Origin: Ceratopteris richardii
Lineage: Eukaryota > Streptophyta > Polypodiopsida > Polypodiales > Pteridaceae
DNA: 64,000 nucleotides
Direction of reading: 5' to 3'
NCBI GenBank assembly: GCA_020310875.1
Contig: CM035416.1
Coordinates: forward strand, 4,540,094-4,604,093
Below are positions 42,141-52,690 of the stretch, one piece after another. The translations under genes were made by a program, and so were the position numbers. How positions within the stretch are numbered: the first letter of the stretch is position 1; each line of letters opens with the position of its first letter. The notes under the pieces are model-generated. The model was not told where the DNA came from and ran no database searches. It saw only the letters and a list, made by a program, of their open reading frames with translations.

Positions 42141-43157
42141 GCTTCATGAGTGAACAATTGTCCCATGAGAGTTGTAAGATCTGGAATTTGCATGTCCATG
42201 TAAAGGTCCATGGCAGTGGTGAAGCTTTCCCGTTTGTCATCAGCTTTGATCCCATTGATCACTTGCCTTACTATCTGCTCTTCTTCAATCTCTTCTCCTA
42301 TGCAAACTTTCTATTTTTGACTTGACACCTGCTAGATCTTTTGCTCAGTATGACCAGCATAGTAGGAATTGGAAAATTTACTTTTAGGGGTATCTAATTA
42401 GCTTAGCAAGCTAACTATTCCAAGTGGAATGATATAAAAAGATTAAGTAGGCTCAGAGAAATTAATTTAGCAAGTAAACCTTTACCCCCAATTTTTAAGG
42501 ACTATTGCAGACTCTGACCAGTGATCACCTTGATGAGCTTTTCTCTGAAATGGCTGAATATAATTCCTTCAAATTTTGATAGCATGTAGAAAACTTTGTG
42601 CTAGTTCCAACAAGCTATAGATCTTTGAATTTGGTGAAGAAATGAGTGAGACATGCTCTCCACAAGTTGACAGACTTTCAAGTACTATGACAGAGAACTC
42701 AGAAATGAGCAATGTAGATATATGTATTAATGAACACTTGTATACAATGACATAGGCATGAATATTATTGCCTAATGGTGTAGATAGGTGTGGGCTAGAG
42801 TGTAGGCCTCACACACACTCAGAATTGACAAAGATGAGCTCGGGAATTGATGAGTCTTACCTGCAACTTTTTCCTTAGAGTTTATATAAGAGTTCACTAT
42901 CAATTTGAATTTGAATTCAAATTTTGGCTCTCTTCTAAAAGTGTTCCTCCATTATAGGAGATATTCCATCAATCAAAGCTAACTTTTTCTACGAGTTCCT
43001 TTTGGTAGGTGTTTACAAAGATTCCAAGTCAAATGTGACTTTTACAAAAGAGTAAAGTGGTAATTAACCACTAGCATTGGTTCCTATGCTTCTCCAAATG
43101 TGTATGGACTTCAAGGTATTCTTCAAGCCAAATGTGTAGGCTTGTGACTTGCACCAA
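42141..43157 (-). mobile_element. Copia relic J: gag fragment fused to LTR-like sequence
   Basis: 42141-42310 (minus) encodes I-G-E-E-I-E-E-E-Q-I-V-R-Q-V-I-N-G-I and M-G-Q-L-F-T-H-E-A, the same gag region as residues 145-200 of H; it is cut by H. 42320-43157 looks like an LTR, with TTTATATAAGAG-type TATA near 42884-42892 and blocks shared with the F 3' LTR. Primer site and gag start are missing, so there was an internal deletion. The left end of the LTR meets a TG microsatellite. Confidence 0.5.
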
Positions 43158-43319
43158 TAGTATATGTGTGTGTGTGTGTGTATATATGTGTGTATGTATG
43201 TGTGTGTATATGTGTTTGTGTATATGTCTGTATGTATATGTGTCTATGTATATATATGTATAGGTGTGTATATGTGTATATATGTGTATGTATATGTGTG
43301 TATATGTGTGTGTGTACAT
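43158..43319. repeat. TG/TATG microsatellite, left part (split by copia K)
   Basis: TG runs mixed with TATATGTG units. It ends in TACAT, which reappears at 48780-48784 after element K, where the repeat continues. Confidence 0.9.
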
Positions 43320-43710
43320 TGTTGAGATATCAAGCTCAACATGTGATGATCCAGGATGACACATACCAGTTTTTCGTTTCTCTGACATGAATAATGGTCA
43401 TGCCGATATATGTCACAGATACTTCATTGAGCTTTATTAGATTTATCTACCGAGAGTGATGGCACATTTGTTCCTTGCCAGCTCACTCATTCGCGGACAT
43501 TAGGTTTTTCCTTATGTACTGATCTTTATATATTGCACTTGTTGTATTCTTGTTTTAGGTCATTCTTGTACATTTCTTTTTATGTAATAGAAGAAGAAGA
43601 AGAAGATTATTCTTCCTTGCCTCAATTTGTGTGTGTGTGTGTGTGTGTGCTTCTCCTTGAGAGTGAGAGTGTGTGTGTGAGCTCTCTTCCTTATCTCCTT
43701 CCTCGTGACA
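43320..43710 (+). repeat. Copia K 5' LTR (391 bp)
   Basis: TGTTGAGATATCAAG ... CTCGTGACA. TATA-like CTTTATATATTG at 43527-43538. Contains an AAG run and a TG run near its 3' end. Matches 48395-48779. Confidence 0.9.
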
Positions 43711-43723
43711 TGGAATCAGAGCC
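43711..43723 (+). other. Copia K primer-binding site
   Basis: TGGAATCAGAGCC, one mismatch to the initiator tRNA-Met complement TGGTATCAGAGCC, directly after the LTR. Confidence 0.85.
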
Positions 43724-44169
43724 AATGTGGCTATAGAGAGCTCCCAAAGATGGCAACGATGAAGAGTACACAGCAAGGCATGGAGAAAACGTGATTCACA
43801 AACGACCTCCGTTTGCTACGAAAATCGGAGTAAAGGTAGAAGACCTAAAAATATTTTTGAAAGTTATCCCTTTAGGGCCCTTTAGGGTCACTGGTTTTTG
43901 TCAAATCGAACTTTTGGAGCCATCTCAACCTCTTTTTCGAGCCCATAAGGTGGGGCTCGCAAAAAAACCAGGTCAGTTTCAAAAACTGTAACTTGCATTG
44001 TGTTCGGCAACACTCATATATTCCAGATCCTGAATTTCAAGCAATTTCGTGTACTGTTGATACACGAAAACTGTGTTTTTCTGAGATTGAACTATCATGT
44101 CATAATGCGATAGTGTTCAAGTAGAGGTGCTGCTTGTAGTGTTTTGCAGTGTTATGAATTGCGGCAGAA

Positions 44170-45235
44170 ATGGCAAATGCAGATGGAATGAGTCAATTAT
44201 GAGTGATAAGTTGTACAAGAACAACTTCCATGCTTGGAGATTCAGAATGACAAATTTCTTGATTGGAAAAAAGTACATCGAAGGAGAGAACGAAAATGCT
44301 CCGCAGTTACTAGAGAGGAATCAGACTACATAACAAATAAGAGCATATGAGGAATGGAATCAAGGAGCACGAAAGGTAATGTACTGGCTATCTGCTAGCA
44401 TACATGATAGCATGATTGGGCACATATAGGATGCCAAGCCTCCGAAAGAGGCTTGGAATAGTTTGGTCACATTGTACGAGACCAATACAAAGGCACAAAA
44501 ATTGCAACTCAAGAACGAGCTGCATACATTGGAGAAAAAGAGCATGTAGGTAAGTGACTACACTCTGAAAATCAAAAGCATATGTGAGTTACTTGCATCT
44601 ATTGGCGTGAATGTATATGATGATGATAAGGTGGAAGTGTGCCTTCGTGGTTTAGGAGCTGCATATAACCAATTCAGAACTTCTATACAGACTAGGGAAA
44701 ACATTCTGATTTTTGTTGATTTGGTATCCATGCTGATTATTGAAGAAAAGAATCTTGGTGAGGATTCAAACTCCCAAGGAAAGCCCAGTTTTGAGCAGGT
44801 ATTCTAATCCGGTAGAGGAAGAGGAAGAGATAGAGGTTTTGGAAATGGAAGAGGAAACAATAACCAAGACCAAGGTCAACAACATAATCATGCCGTAGGA
44901 AGAGCACAGTTTTGAGGTAGGGGGAGCCAAAGAGGTCGCAGAAATTTCCAAAGAAATGATTCAGGTAATGATAGTAAAGGATGCTGGAATTGTGGTAAAC
45001 TTGGACACTTTGAACGTGATTGCAGGTTGAAGAATCAAAATAACAGAAGGCAGCAAAACAACTATGCATCCACAAGTACAGATGATTCTGAGAAGCTGTT
45101 CATGGTTCAACATCACATGATGAAAATGATGTCTGCTGGTGTTTCAAAATCGAATGATAATGTCTGGTATGTTGATTCAGGTGCTTCAAATCACATGAAC
45201 AGTCATGCGGAATGGTTTAGTACTTTGTAGAAATT
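44170..45235 (+). pseudogene. Copia K gag and protease active site
   Basis: The likely start is the ATG at 44170 with a small indel before 44199, where the frame becomes M-S-D-K-L-Y-K-N-N-F-H-A-W-R-F-R-M. Stops at 44330, 44427, 44546, 44805 and 44913. UBN2 core A-W-N-S-L-V-T-L-Y-E, then Gly/Arg-rich part, knuckle C-W-N-C-G-K-L-G-H-F-E-R-D-C near 44978-45020, and protease site W-Y-V-D-S-G-A-S-N-H-M near 45166-45200, with catalytic Asp kept. Confidence 0.8.
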
Positions 45236-45950
45236 ACCAATTCTTGGATATGTTGAAACACGTGATGACACATCGCATCCTATTGAGCATACAGGAAACA
45301 TAACACTATTGATGGAGGATGGAAAGGTAAAACATCTTGCTGATGTGCTACATGTTCCAAATATAACAAAGAATCTGGTTTCTGTTATACAAATGGTTGA
45401 CCAGGGATTACAAGTCAGGTTCAATGCTGATGGATTATATGTAGAAGAGTACAAGCAGGATGGATGATTGGTTGTCAAAGGAAACAAAGTGGGTAGGATG
45501 TTCACCTTAAATGTGAAGATTCCTGAAATGAATGCAGCCATGTTTGCAAAAGGTGCAGGAGTTATTGCAGATATAGAGATGTGGCACAAACGGATTGGAC
45601 ATGCAAACTTGCAAAGGCTGAAATTGATGCAGTCAAAGGAGATTGTCCATGGACTACCAAATTTCAAAGTTGCGGAAATGCAAAAGGTATGTGCAGCATG
45701 TCAATTTGGTAAACAATCAAGAGCATCATTTCCACATGACAAGCATGTTAGTGAGAATGTACTAGAAGTAGTACATACAGATGTTTGGGGTCCAGCAAAG
45801 ACCATATCTATGGGCGGTTGCAGGTTTTATGTTACTTTCATTGATGACCATACACACAAAGTATGGGTATATTTCATGAAAGAGAAGAGTGAGGTGTTCA
45901 CGCACTTCCAAAATTTAAAAGCTATGGTGGAAAAGCAGACAGGGAAGTAA
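45236..45950 (+). pseudogene. Copia K protease end, GAG-pre-integrase and integrase N-part
   Basis: L-H-V-P-N-I-T-K-N-L-V-S-V completes protease; stop at 45465. Then E-M-W-H-K-R-I-G-H-A-N-L-Q-R-L, V-C-A-A-C-Q-F-G-K and V-H-T-D-V-W-G-P-A-K with F-I-D-D-H-T-H-K-V-W. The H-H-C-C zinc residues and the first integrase Asp are kept. Frame lost at about 45950. Confidence 0.8.
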
Positions 45951-46390
45951 GATGTGATGGAGGAGGTGAATACATGTCAAATGAGTTCAACAGTTTTCTA
46001 AAAAATCATGGAATTCGGCATCAGTTTTCATGTAGGTACACACCACAACATAATGGCATTGCTGAACGCAAAAATAGAGATATTGCAAAAATAGCAAGAG
46101 CCTTGATGGCTGAGAAGAATATGCCTCATTGTTATTGGGCAGAAGTGGTGCATACTACTGTATACATCATGAACAGAACTCCGACTGTTGTTGTACATCA
46201 CGTTACACCTGAAGAGAAGTTTACAAGTAAAAAGACAAACGTATCACATCTGAAAGTTTTTTGCTGTATTGCATATGTACATGTTCCAGATGAGTTGAGG
46301 ATGAAGCTTGATCCGAAAGCAAAAAATTGTGTCTTCATTAGATACTCCCTTGAGCAAAAAGGGTACAAATGTTATAACCCACTCACATGA
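45951..46390 (+). pseudogene. Copia K integrase C-part
   Basis: After a frameshift: R-C-D-G-G-G-E-Y (second Asp), R-Y-T-P-Q-H-N-G-I-A-E-R-K-N (Glu), M-P-H-C-Y-W-A-E-V, L-K-V-F-C-C-I-A-Y and G-Y-K-C-Y-N-P-L-T. Stop TGA at 46388. Confidence 0.8.
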
Positions 46391-46393
46391 CAG

Positions 46394-47740
46394 GTGAAGG
46401 TGAGCAGAGATGTGCTATTTGATGAAATGTCAAGCTTCTATGCAGATGCCAAAGAAGGACTGAATCTTGAACCAAATGACAAAGAAAATGCTGAAAAACC
46501 AAGTGCAAAATCTCAAGTTTTGAGTAGACCGGATGCATCACCAAGCAATAGTTCCAACTCAAATCCATGGAGTGGAAGATTGCATGGAAATTTTAGTCCA
46601 GCAAGTTCATCAAATACATCCAAGAAAGGTAAAGCAAAGCTTTCTACAGGTAGTAAAAGATGTGCAGGTTTTGAAGATGTTGATGGAGATTCAAGTGGTT
46701 CAGAAAAGAGTCTTGATGAGGAACTTGGATTGCCCTCTATGAAGAATCTAGGGGTAAGAAGGGCACATGCAGATGATAGAAGGAGAAGTGACCCAGGACC
46801 AAGAAGATCTGGGAGGATGCGTAATTCACTGCAACAATCGACATATGATAGTTACATGGCTCGCCATTGTGCCTACATGACAAAGGTAATACAAGATGCT
46901 GAACCTTCTTGTTTTGAAGATGCAATTGGTAATGCAGATTGGGAAAAAGCTATGGATGAGGAGATGGTTGCACTTTATGGAAATGATACATGGAAGTTGG
47001 TTCCATTTCCACAAGGAAAGAAACCCATAGGCTGCAAATGGGTTTACAAGGTAAAGCATAATGCTGATGGTAGCATAAGCAGGTATAAAGCAAGATTGGT
47101 AGTTAAAGGTTATGCACAGACATATGGCATTGATTATGAGGAAACATTCAGCCATGTAGCTAAAATGTCTACTGTCAGAACACTTGTTGCATTAGCTACA
47201 ACAAAAGGATGGACTTTTCATCAGATGGATGTGAAGAATGCTTTCCTACATGGTGAGTTACTGGAAGAAGCATATATGGACCAACCACAAGGATATGAAG
47301 ATTCAAAGCATCCAAAATATGTTTGTTGGTTGCAAAAGGCTTTGTATGAGCTGAAGCAAGCCCCTCGTGCATGGCATGCAAGGATTGCTGATTACTTAAC
47401 CAACATTGGGTTTTCTATGTGTGATGCAGATCACTCACTATATGCAAGGAAGGCTGATGATGGCATCACTATTGTGGCTATTTATGTGGATGACCTGATT
47501 GTAGGTGGTGATAATGAAGGAAGCATCAAAGAGATAAAGCAACTTCTTATGCAGGAATTTGACATGAAAGATCTTGGTGTGCTGCGCTATTTCTTGGGCA
47601 TTGAGTTTATACATACAGAAACAGGTATATGGATGTCTCAAAGGCATTATGCCTTGAATGTGCTGCAAAAGTTTGGTATGGCTGATTATAAGCCAATTTC
47701 TACGCCATTAGATCAGAATTCGAAATTGGATACTACATGA
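46394..47740 (+). pseudogene. Copia K linker and reverse transcriptase (448-residue open frame)
   Basis: Starts V-S-R-D-V-L-F-D-E-M (integrase-RT linker), a Ser/Asn-rich linker, then W-E-K-A-M-D-E-E-M-V-A-L, K-W-V-Y-K-V-K-H-N-A-D-G-S, Q-M-D-V-K-N-A-F-L-H-G-E-L (Asp), L-K-Q-A-P-R-A-W-H and A-I-Y-V-D-D-L-I-V-G-G-D (Y-V-D-D), F-L-G-I-E. The RT domain itself is whole. Stop at 47738 ends the frame. Confidence 0.85.
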
Positions 47741-48400
47741 GGTGAAGCATTGGAAAATGCTACTATGTATAGGAAAATTGTGGGAAGTCTTATATATCTC
47801 ATAATTACAAGGCCTGATCTAAGTTATATTGTTGGACTTGAAAGTTAGTTTATGCAGGTTCCCAGGAAGCCAAATTTGGATGCTCTGAGGCGCACTCTAT
47901 GTTATGTAGGTTTATGGATACATGAATGCAGATTGGGCTGGTAGCATTCCAAATAGAAGATCTATTAGTGGTTTTCTATTCTCACTTGGGAGTGCAGTTG
48001 TTACATGGATCAGCAAGAAGCAAGCCACTGTTGCTTTGTCGAGTACAGAGGCTGAGTATAGAGGTGCTACAATGGCAGCATGTGAGGCATCATGGCTAGA
48101 AATGCTACTTGCAGATTTAGGTATGGAAGTGGGAAAGCCTATCACTATTTATTGTGATAATCTTAGCAGCATACAGTTAGCACGGAATCCTGTTTTCCAT
48201 GCTAGAACAAAGCATATCGAGGTACATTATCACTTCATCAGAGAGAAGGTATTAGCAGGTGATATTGATCTTGTTTATGTGAGAATAGATGAGCAGGTTG
48301 CTGATATTTTCACCAAAGCACTTGGAGCTGAGAAGCTGAAGAAGTTTCGGGAGATGCTTGGATTACAGGATATGGCGTTGAGCTTGAGGGGGAGTGTTGA
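47741..48400 (+). pseudogene. Copia K RNase H
   Basis: R-P-D-L-S-Y region after the stop, a stop at 47847 and a frameshift near 47910, then N-A-D-W-A-G-S-I-P-N-R-R-S-I-S-G-F (Asp), V-A-L-S-S-T-E-A-E-Y-R-G (Glu), Y-C-D-N-L-S-S-I-Q-L-A (Asp), H-I-E-V-H-Y-H-F-I-R-E-K and V-A-D-I-F-T-K. All catalytic residues kept in the last 150 residues. Confidence 0.85.
48382..48394 (+). other. Copia K polypurine tract
   Basis: GCTTGAGGGGGAG directly before the 3' LTR start TGTTGAG. Confidence 0.8.
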
Positions 48401-48779
48401 GATATCAAGCCAAACATGTGATGATCCAGGATGACACGTACTAGTTTTTCGTTTCTTTGACATGTATAGTGGTCACACCGGTATATGTCAGGGAAACTTC
48501 ATTTAGCTTTATTAGATTTATCTATCGAGAGTGATAGCACATTTGTTCCTTGCCAACTCACTCATTCGCGAACATTAGGTTTTTCCTTATGTACTGATCT
48601 TTATATATTGCACTTGTATTCTTGTTTAGGTCATTCTTGTACATTCCTTTTTATGTAATAGAAGAAGAAGAAGAAGAAGATTATTCTGCTTGCCTCAATC
48701 TGTGTGTGTGTGTGTGTGCTTCTCCTTGAGAGTGAGAGTGTGTGTGTGAGCTCTCTTCCTTATCTCCTTCCTCGTGACA
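48395..48779 (+). repeat. Copia K 3' LTR (385 bp)
   Basis: Pairs with 43320-43710; same TG...CA ends. Followed directly by TACAT. Confidence 0.9.
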
Positions 48780-49035
48780 TACATGTGTGTTTGTATATGT
48801 CTATGTATATGTGTGTGTATATGTGTGTATGTGTGTGTATATGTTTGTATTTTGTATATATGTGTGTATGTATGTGTGTGTATATGTTGTATGTATATGT
48901 GTGTATGTATGTGTGTATATGTGTATATATGTGTATGTATGTGTGTGTATGCATATGTGTATATGTATGTGTATGTGTGTGTATGCATGTATGTATGCAT
49001 ATGTGTGTATGTATGTGTGTATATGCATGTGTACC
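48780..49035. repeat. TG/TATG microsatellite, right part
   Basis: Continues the array at 43158-43319 that K interrupted. TG, TATG and GCATG units. Confidence 0.9.
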
Positions 49036-49149
49036 TCAATCGCTTGCTCGCTTTTGGCTCTTCTCTCTTCCGTCACTCATTCATTTGCAAAGTTTGATCC
49101 ATTTGTACCAGGAAAAAGCTATTGTTTTTTTCACTTCCTCCACTGTCAC

Positions 49150-49352
49150 TTATGCGATGCCAAATCATTGCAAGCAGTTTTCGTGCATCGCTAGGATTCG
49201 ATGCTCTTAGTGACACTTGGCTTTAGCATCGCATATGTGATGCTAAGCATTGCATAAGTGATGCTAAGCATCACATATGCAATGGCCCCTTTTTTGTTTT
49301 TTTTTGGGACGTTGCTTATGCGATGCTTTTTTAAAGAAGCATAAGCAATGAT
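49150..49352. repeat. Patch of GATGCTAAGCATC palindromic repeats
   Basis: Two direct copies of a unit built around GATGCTAAGCATC (near 49238 and 49259) with TATGCGATGC, GCATCGCATATG and TGCTTATGCGATGC variants around them. Each can form a small hairpin. Similar in style, not in exact sequence, to the array at 1681-1970. Confidence 0.6.
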
Positions 49353-49559
49353 GCCCACTGTTTTTTAATCAAGGGTGTCCCTATGCCCCCATTATTCTTG
49401 GAGTGTTCAAAATCAAAACCATAAAGCAACAGAGGTTTTGGTTTATTTTATGCCAACCTCAAAATTCAAATAGGTGAACTCTTTTGATTTTTATGTAAAG
49501 TGCAACATTTTAGTTGTTGTGAAGTCGAAAATCAATTTCAAAGAGCTCCACTATGGCTG
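49353..49559. other. No gene seen
   Basis: Plain A/T-rich stretch between the palindromic patch and the chromovirus relic. Confidence 0.4.
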
Positions 49560-50065
49560 GAATTCAATCATTTTAGAGGATGTCTTGCATGAGATGAACA
49601 ATATGACTAGGATTTCTAAGGAAAATATTAGGAGAGCTTAGGATGGGTGTTGAGCCTATATTAACCCTCAAAGCAGAGAAATAAACTTTGCGGTAGTAGA
49701 GCAAGTCTATCTTAGAGTTTCCTCTAGATCTAAAACCATGAAGATGTGAGCTTGTCCAAAACTATCTCCTAGGTATTGTGTACCATTCTCAATACTGAAG
49801 AGAATAGGAAAGATGGCTTATCAACTCCAATTTCTAGAGAATACTAGATCATCCAATATTTCATGCGAGCCAATCGAGGATAAAATTGGGTGAATTTGAC
49901 AATCTCATTCTAGATAGTGACTTAATAGAGCCTATTTTTGATCAATCTACTCCACATGAGCTTGCAAGGATACTACACACTCAACACAAACTGAAGGTAT
50001 TCACGTACACAAGGAGTGTGTAGTAAAGTGGAAAGATAATTGAGAAGATAATGCCACATGGGAGG
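49560..50065 (+). pseudogene. Chromovirus (gypsy) integrase C-terminus and chromodomain relic
   Basis: The frame near 49660-49860 reads V-Y-L-R-V-S-S-R-S-K, K-L-S-P-R-Y-C-V-P-F-S-I-L-K-R-I-G-K-M-A-Y-Q-L, the GPY/F module found at the end of chromovirus integrases. After frame changes, V-V-K-W-K-D-N-x-E-D-N-A-T-W-E near 50023-50065 matches the end of a chromodomain. Chromodomains guide integration to heterochromatin in this clade. No catalytic core, RT or LTR found nearby; a small leftover. Confidence 0.7.
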
Positions 50066-50585
50066 GGGTTAGAACCCTTCAAAGGTGGTTTTTGACCTTT
50101 GTTTGTCCTTCCCAAGAGCCTTTTTAAGGGGAAGGATATGGGGAAACACAATAGAGATATGACCATGTACATCAGTACATGGTTTTTAGTGGGAGTACTT
50201 TATTAAGGATTATTTTCTCTTCCTCTTGAAACTTCAAATATGATTTTTGAGAACAAAAACCAAATTAAAGGGAAGGAAATGTTACATGGGAACTCAAGAG
50301 AAGGAAGATGTGAACCCTTGTTTAGTCTTTTAGACACATGGGCTCTCACAAGAGTGCAAAATGGCACTCATGTGAGGACCCACCATGGTTCTCATTTTAT
50401 GGGAAGTGGAGGGATCCTTAATAAGGTACATGGTTGGGAAGAAAGGTAGAAAAGCATCTCCATGTGGTTCATTCCTAAGATTTATGTGAGTATCATCATC
50501 ATCATCATCATGGGAATTGGAGTCTTTGCTTGGGGAAAAATAGAGAGGATTGTGAAGAAGTTAGAGGCATAAAAGCTAAACCATA
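50066..50585. other. No gene seen (possible tail of the chromovirus relic)
   Basis: Contains a G-rich block near 50065-50080 that could be a decayed purine tract, and an ATC triplet run at 50491-50508. No recognisable protein. Confidence 0.35.
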
Positions 50586-51814
50586 AACCTGGTGGAACAA
50601 GTGATAGGCATAAAGCTAGGCTTATTGGAAAAGATTATTCTCAAGAGAAAGGCATTAATTTTGATGAGCCTTTTGCTCCCACGTGCCAAATGACCAATGT
50701 TCATACCATTTATAAACTTGTAGCTCATCATGGGTGGAATGTACATTAGTTGGACATTAAAACAACATTTTTGAATGGTGATTTACCTGATGAAATGTAT
50801 GTACTTTAGCACACGGTTTCATGTAAAAAGGGCATGAAAACAAAGTTTGCATGTTGAAAAAGGAGTTGTATGCATTGAAGCAAGCACCATGTGCTTCATA
50901 TGAAAAGATACATGGCTACTTGCTAGCAGATGGATTTGAGAACAATCCAATTGAAAGCATCTTATATGTTAACCATAAAAATGTTGTACTTATTATCTTT
51001 TTTGTATATATGCTCATGAAAAGCTACTCAATGATCCTAATGAGAAGCATATTTCCTAATTTAAGACTGATTTGCATGCATCTTTTGAGATGCCGGATTT
51101 GGGGCATTTACATCATTATTTTGGCATTTTGTTTATGCAAGTTGATTGGAGAAAAGCTTTAGTGTAAAACAAGATATGCTGATACATTATTGCAGCATTT
51201 CAATCTACCTATTTCCAATCCCATGGAAAAATGTTTATGGATAAATATTCTTGACATTGGAAATGCATTTGATATTGTTCTCTAACAACAAGTTGTTGGA
51301 TGCTTGATTTATTTATCCATAACTCGACCTGGTATACATTTTTCTTTCTCACAAATGAGCATCTTTACGCATTGCCAAGCTATCAAGCATTGATAGAGAA
51401 TTGATTACATCTTTTGTTACTTGAGTGGTACCTACCTTCTAAGATTGTTTTATCCGAAGGGGAGATCAGTATTGCAAGATTCACATGATTTTGAAGACTC
51501 GAATTGGCTTCGCTGCTATGAAACTTGTGCGCCCATTAGTGGTTTATGTTTCATGCTTGGTAGCTCATGCATATCTTGGTTGAGTAAGAAGAAACCTACT
51601 TTGAACACTTCTAGTTGTGAGGCTAAATACAAGGTAGCTTTCATAGCAACTATTGAATGTGTGGTTGAGATGCCCTTTGGTAGATTTGGGTGTTGGTCAA
51701 TCATTTGCCACCAACGTATTTAGAGACAATTAGAGTGCATTGACTATTGCAATCAACTATTTGTTTCATGCTCGCACAAAGCACATTGAGTTGCACTATC
51801 ACTATATCAAGGAG
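50586..51814 (+). pseudogene. Copia L: decayed reverse transcriptase and RNase H
   Basis: Stop-rich but readable: H-K-A-R-L-I-G-K near 50615, L-D-I-K-T-T-F-L-N-G-D-L (first RT Asp) near 50755, L-K-K-E-L-Y-A-L-K-Q-A-P-C-A-S-Y near 50855-50900, then R-P-G-I-H-F-S near 51330, and RNase H-like W-L-S-K-K-K-P-T-L-N-T-S-S-C-E-A-K-Y near 51575-51630 and H-K-A-H-x-V-A-L-S-L-Y near 51775. The Y-V-D-D box is destroyed. It is cut by G3 at 51815. Old and unrelated in close sequence to the other copias here. Confidence 0.65.
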
Positions 51815-52346
51815 TGTTGAAGCAGAAGTGTATGTCAAATTTTCAGAAGAAATCCCTATAAAATAGTGATTTTCATCACTAAAGACCATTGTAAATACCA
51901 TTTTTCATTTTTGTAACTCCATTTTGTTCAAGCCGAGGAGTCCTTGAGCTTGAGGAGTTTTAGAAGTATCATCCTACCAATTTTCATAATTTTTTGACTT
52001 CGTTTGAGTCCTCAAATAAGCCCTAGAACCTAATTTTTAACTAGGCTGGACACTAGGTCTGGACAGGGCCAAAACTAGTCAAAAAACTATAAAAAGAGCT
52101 AGAGAGCTCATTTTTGGGGTTGGCTTGTTAGAGAATAGAGCTTTGTAAGAGAACTCTTTTGCAATAGAAGCTTTCCATTGTTCCTCTCTTTAATCTTACC
52201 TTGCGCGTGTGTGTGTATGTGTGTGCATGCTTGTGTGCTTTCACTCACGCACTTGTGCCTTCACTTGCTCTTGGTCTTCATACCGGTCCTCACATCTCCA
52301 CGGATTGACAAGTAAAGGAGGTGGTGCTTACGCTTGAGCTACACCA
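51815..52346 (+). repeat. G3 5' LTR (about 532 bp)
   Basis: Starts TGTTGAAGC and ends CTACACCA. Compared with the 3' LTR it lacks about 70 bases just after the first nine, and the 3' LTR lacks about 130 bases that are present here (about 51895-52005). The rest is nearly identical. Confidence 0.8.
52088..52096 (+). promoter_or_regulatory. TATA box in G3 5' LTR
   Basis: TATAAAAAG, same context in all three LTRs of the family. Confidence 0.6.
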
Positions 52347-52351
52347 AATTT

Positions 52352-52369
52352 TGGCGCTGTTGCTGGGGA
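52352..52369 (+). other. G3 primer-binding site (tRNA-Asp type)
   Basis: TGGCGCTGTTGCTGGGGA, 16 of 18 bases of TGGCGCCGTTGCCGGGGA, the complement of the plant tRNA-Asp 3' end. This primer choice is known for plant Tat/Athila elements. Confidence 0.85.
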
Positions 52370-52690
52370 GAAAGATACGAGGACGAGCATTGTGATGGTA
52401 AGATCGTAGATTTGCGACATTGGAAGGTTAAAAAACTGTCATTTTGGTTCATTTTCTGATTTTTCCTCTTCATCTTCATCATCATCACCATCTCCATCTT
52501 CTTCCATCTTCTTCTTCATAGAAATTTCTTGTTTTTTAGTGCATTTTCACCATTTTCACACCATTTTTCATGCATTATTGTGTGAGAAGGAGTTAGGAGG
52601 TGCAAGGGAGAGCAAGAGCCTGTGTTTTTTCAAGATTTTCTACACATACGGAGCTCGCCATTGCTCGGCGCTCAGAAATTTGAATTTCCT

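Larger units (their letters stand above)
43320..48779 (+). mobile_element. Copia element K, complete with LTRs and target duplication (plus)
   Basis: 5' LTR 43320-43710, primer site 43711, gag, protease, pre-integrase, integrase, RT, RNase H, purine tract 48382-48394, 3' LTR 48395-48779. Target duplication TACAT at 43315-43319 and 48780-48784. LTRs are very similar (391 and 385 bp), so the insertion is fairly recent, yet the pol frame has several stops and two frameshifts. Confidence 0.92.

Noticed and set aside
49150-49352. MITE transposon
   Set aside because: Palindromic units are present but no single pair of terminal inverted repeats with a target duplication could be defined.
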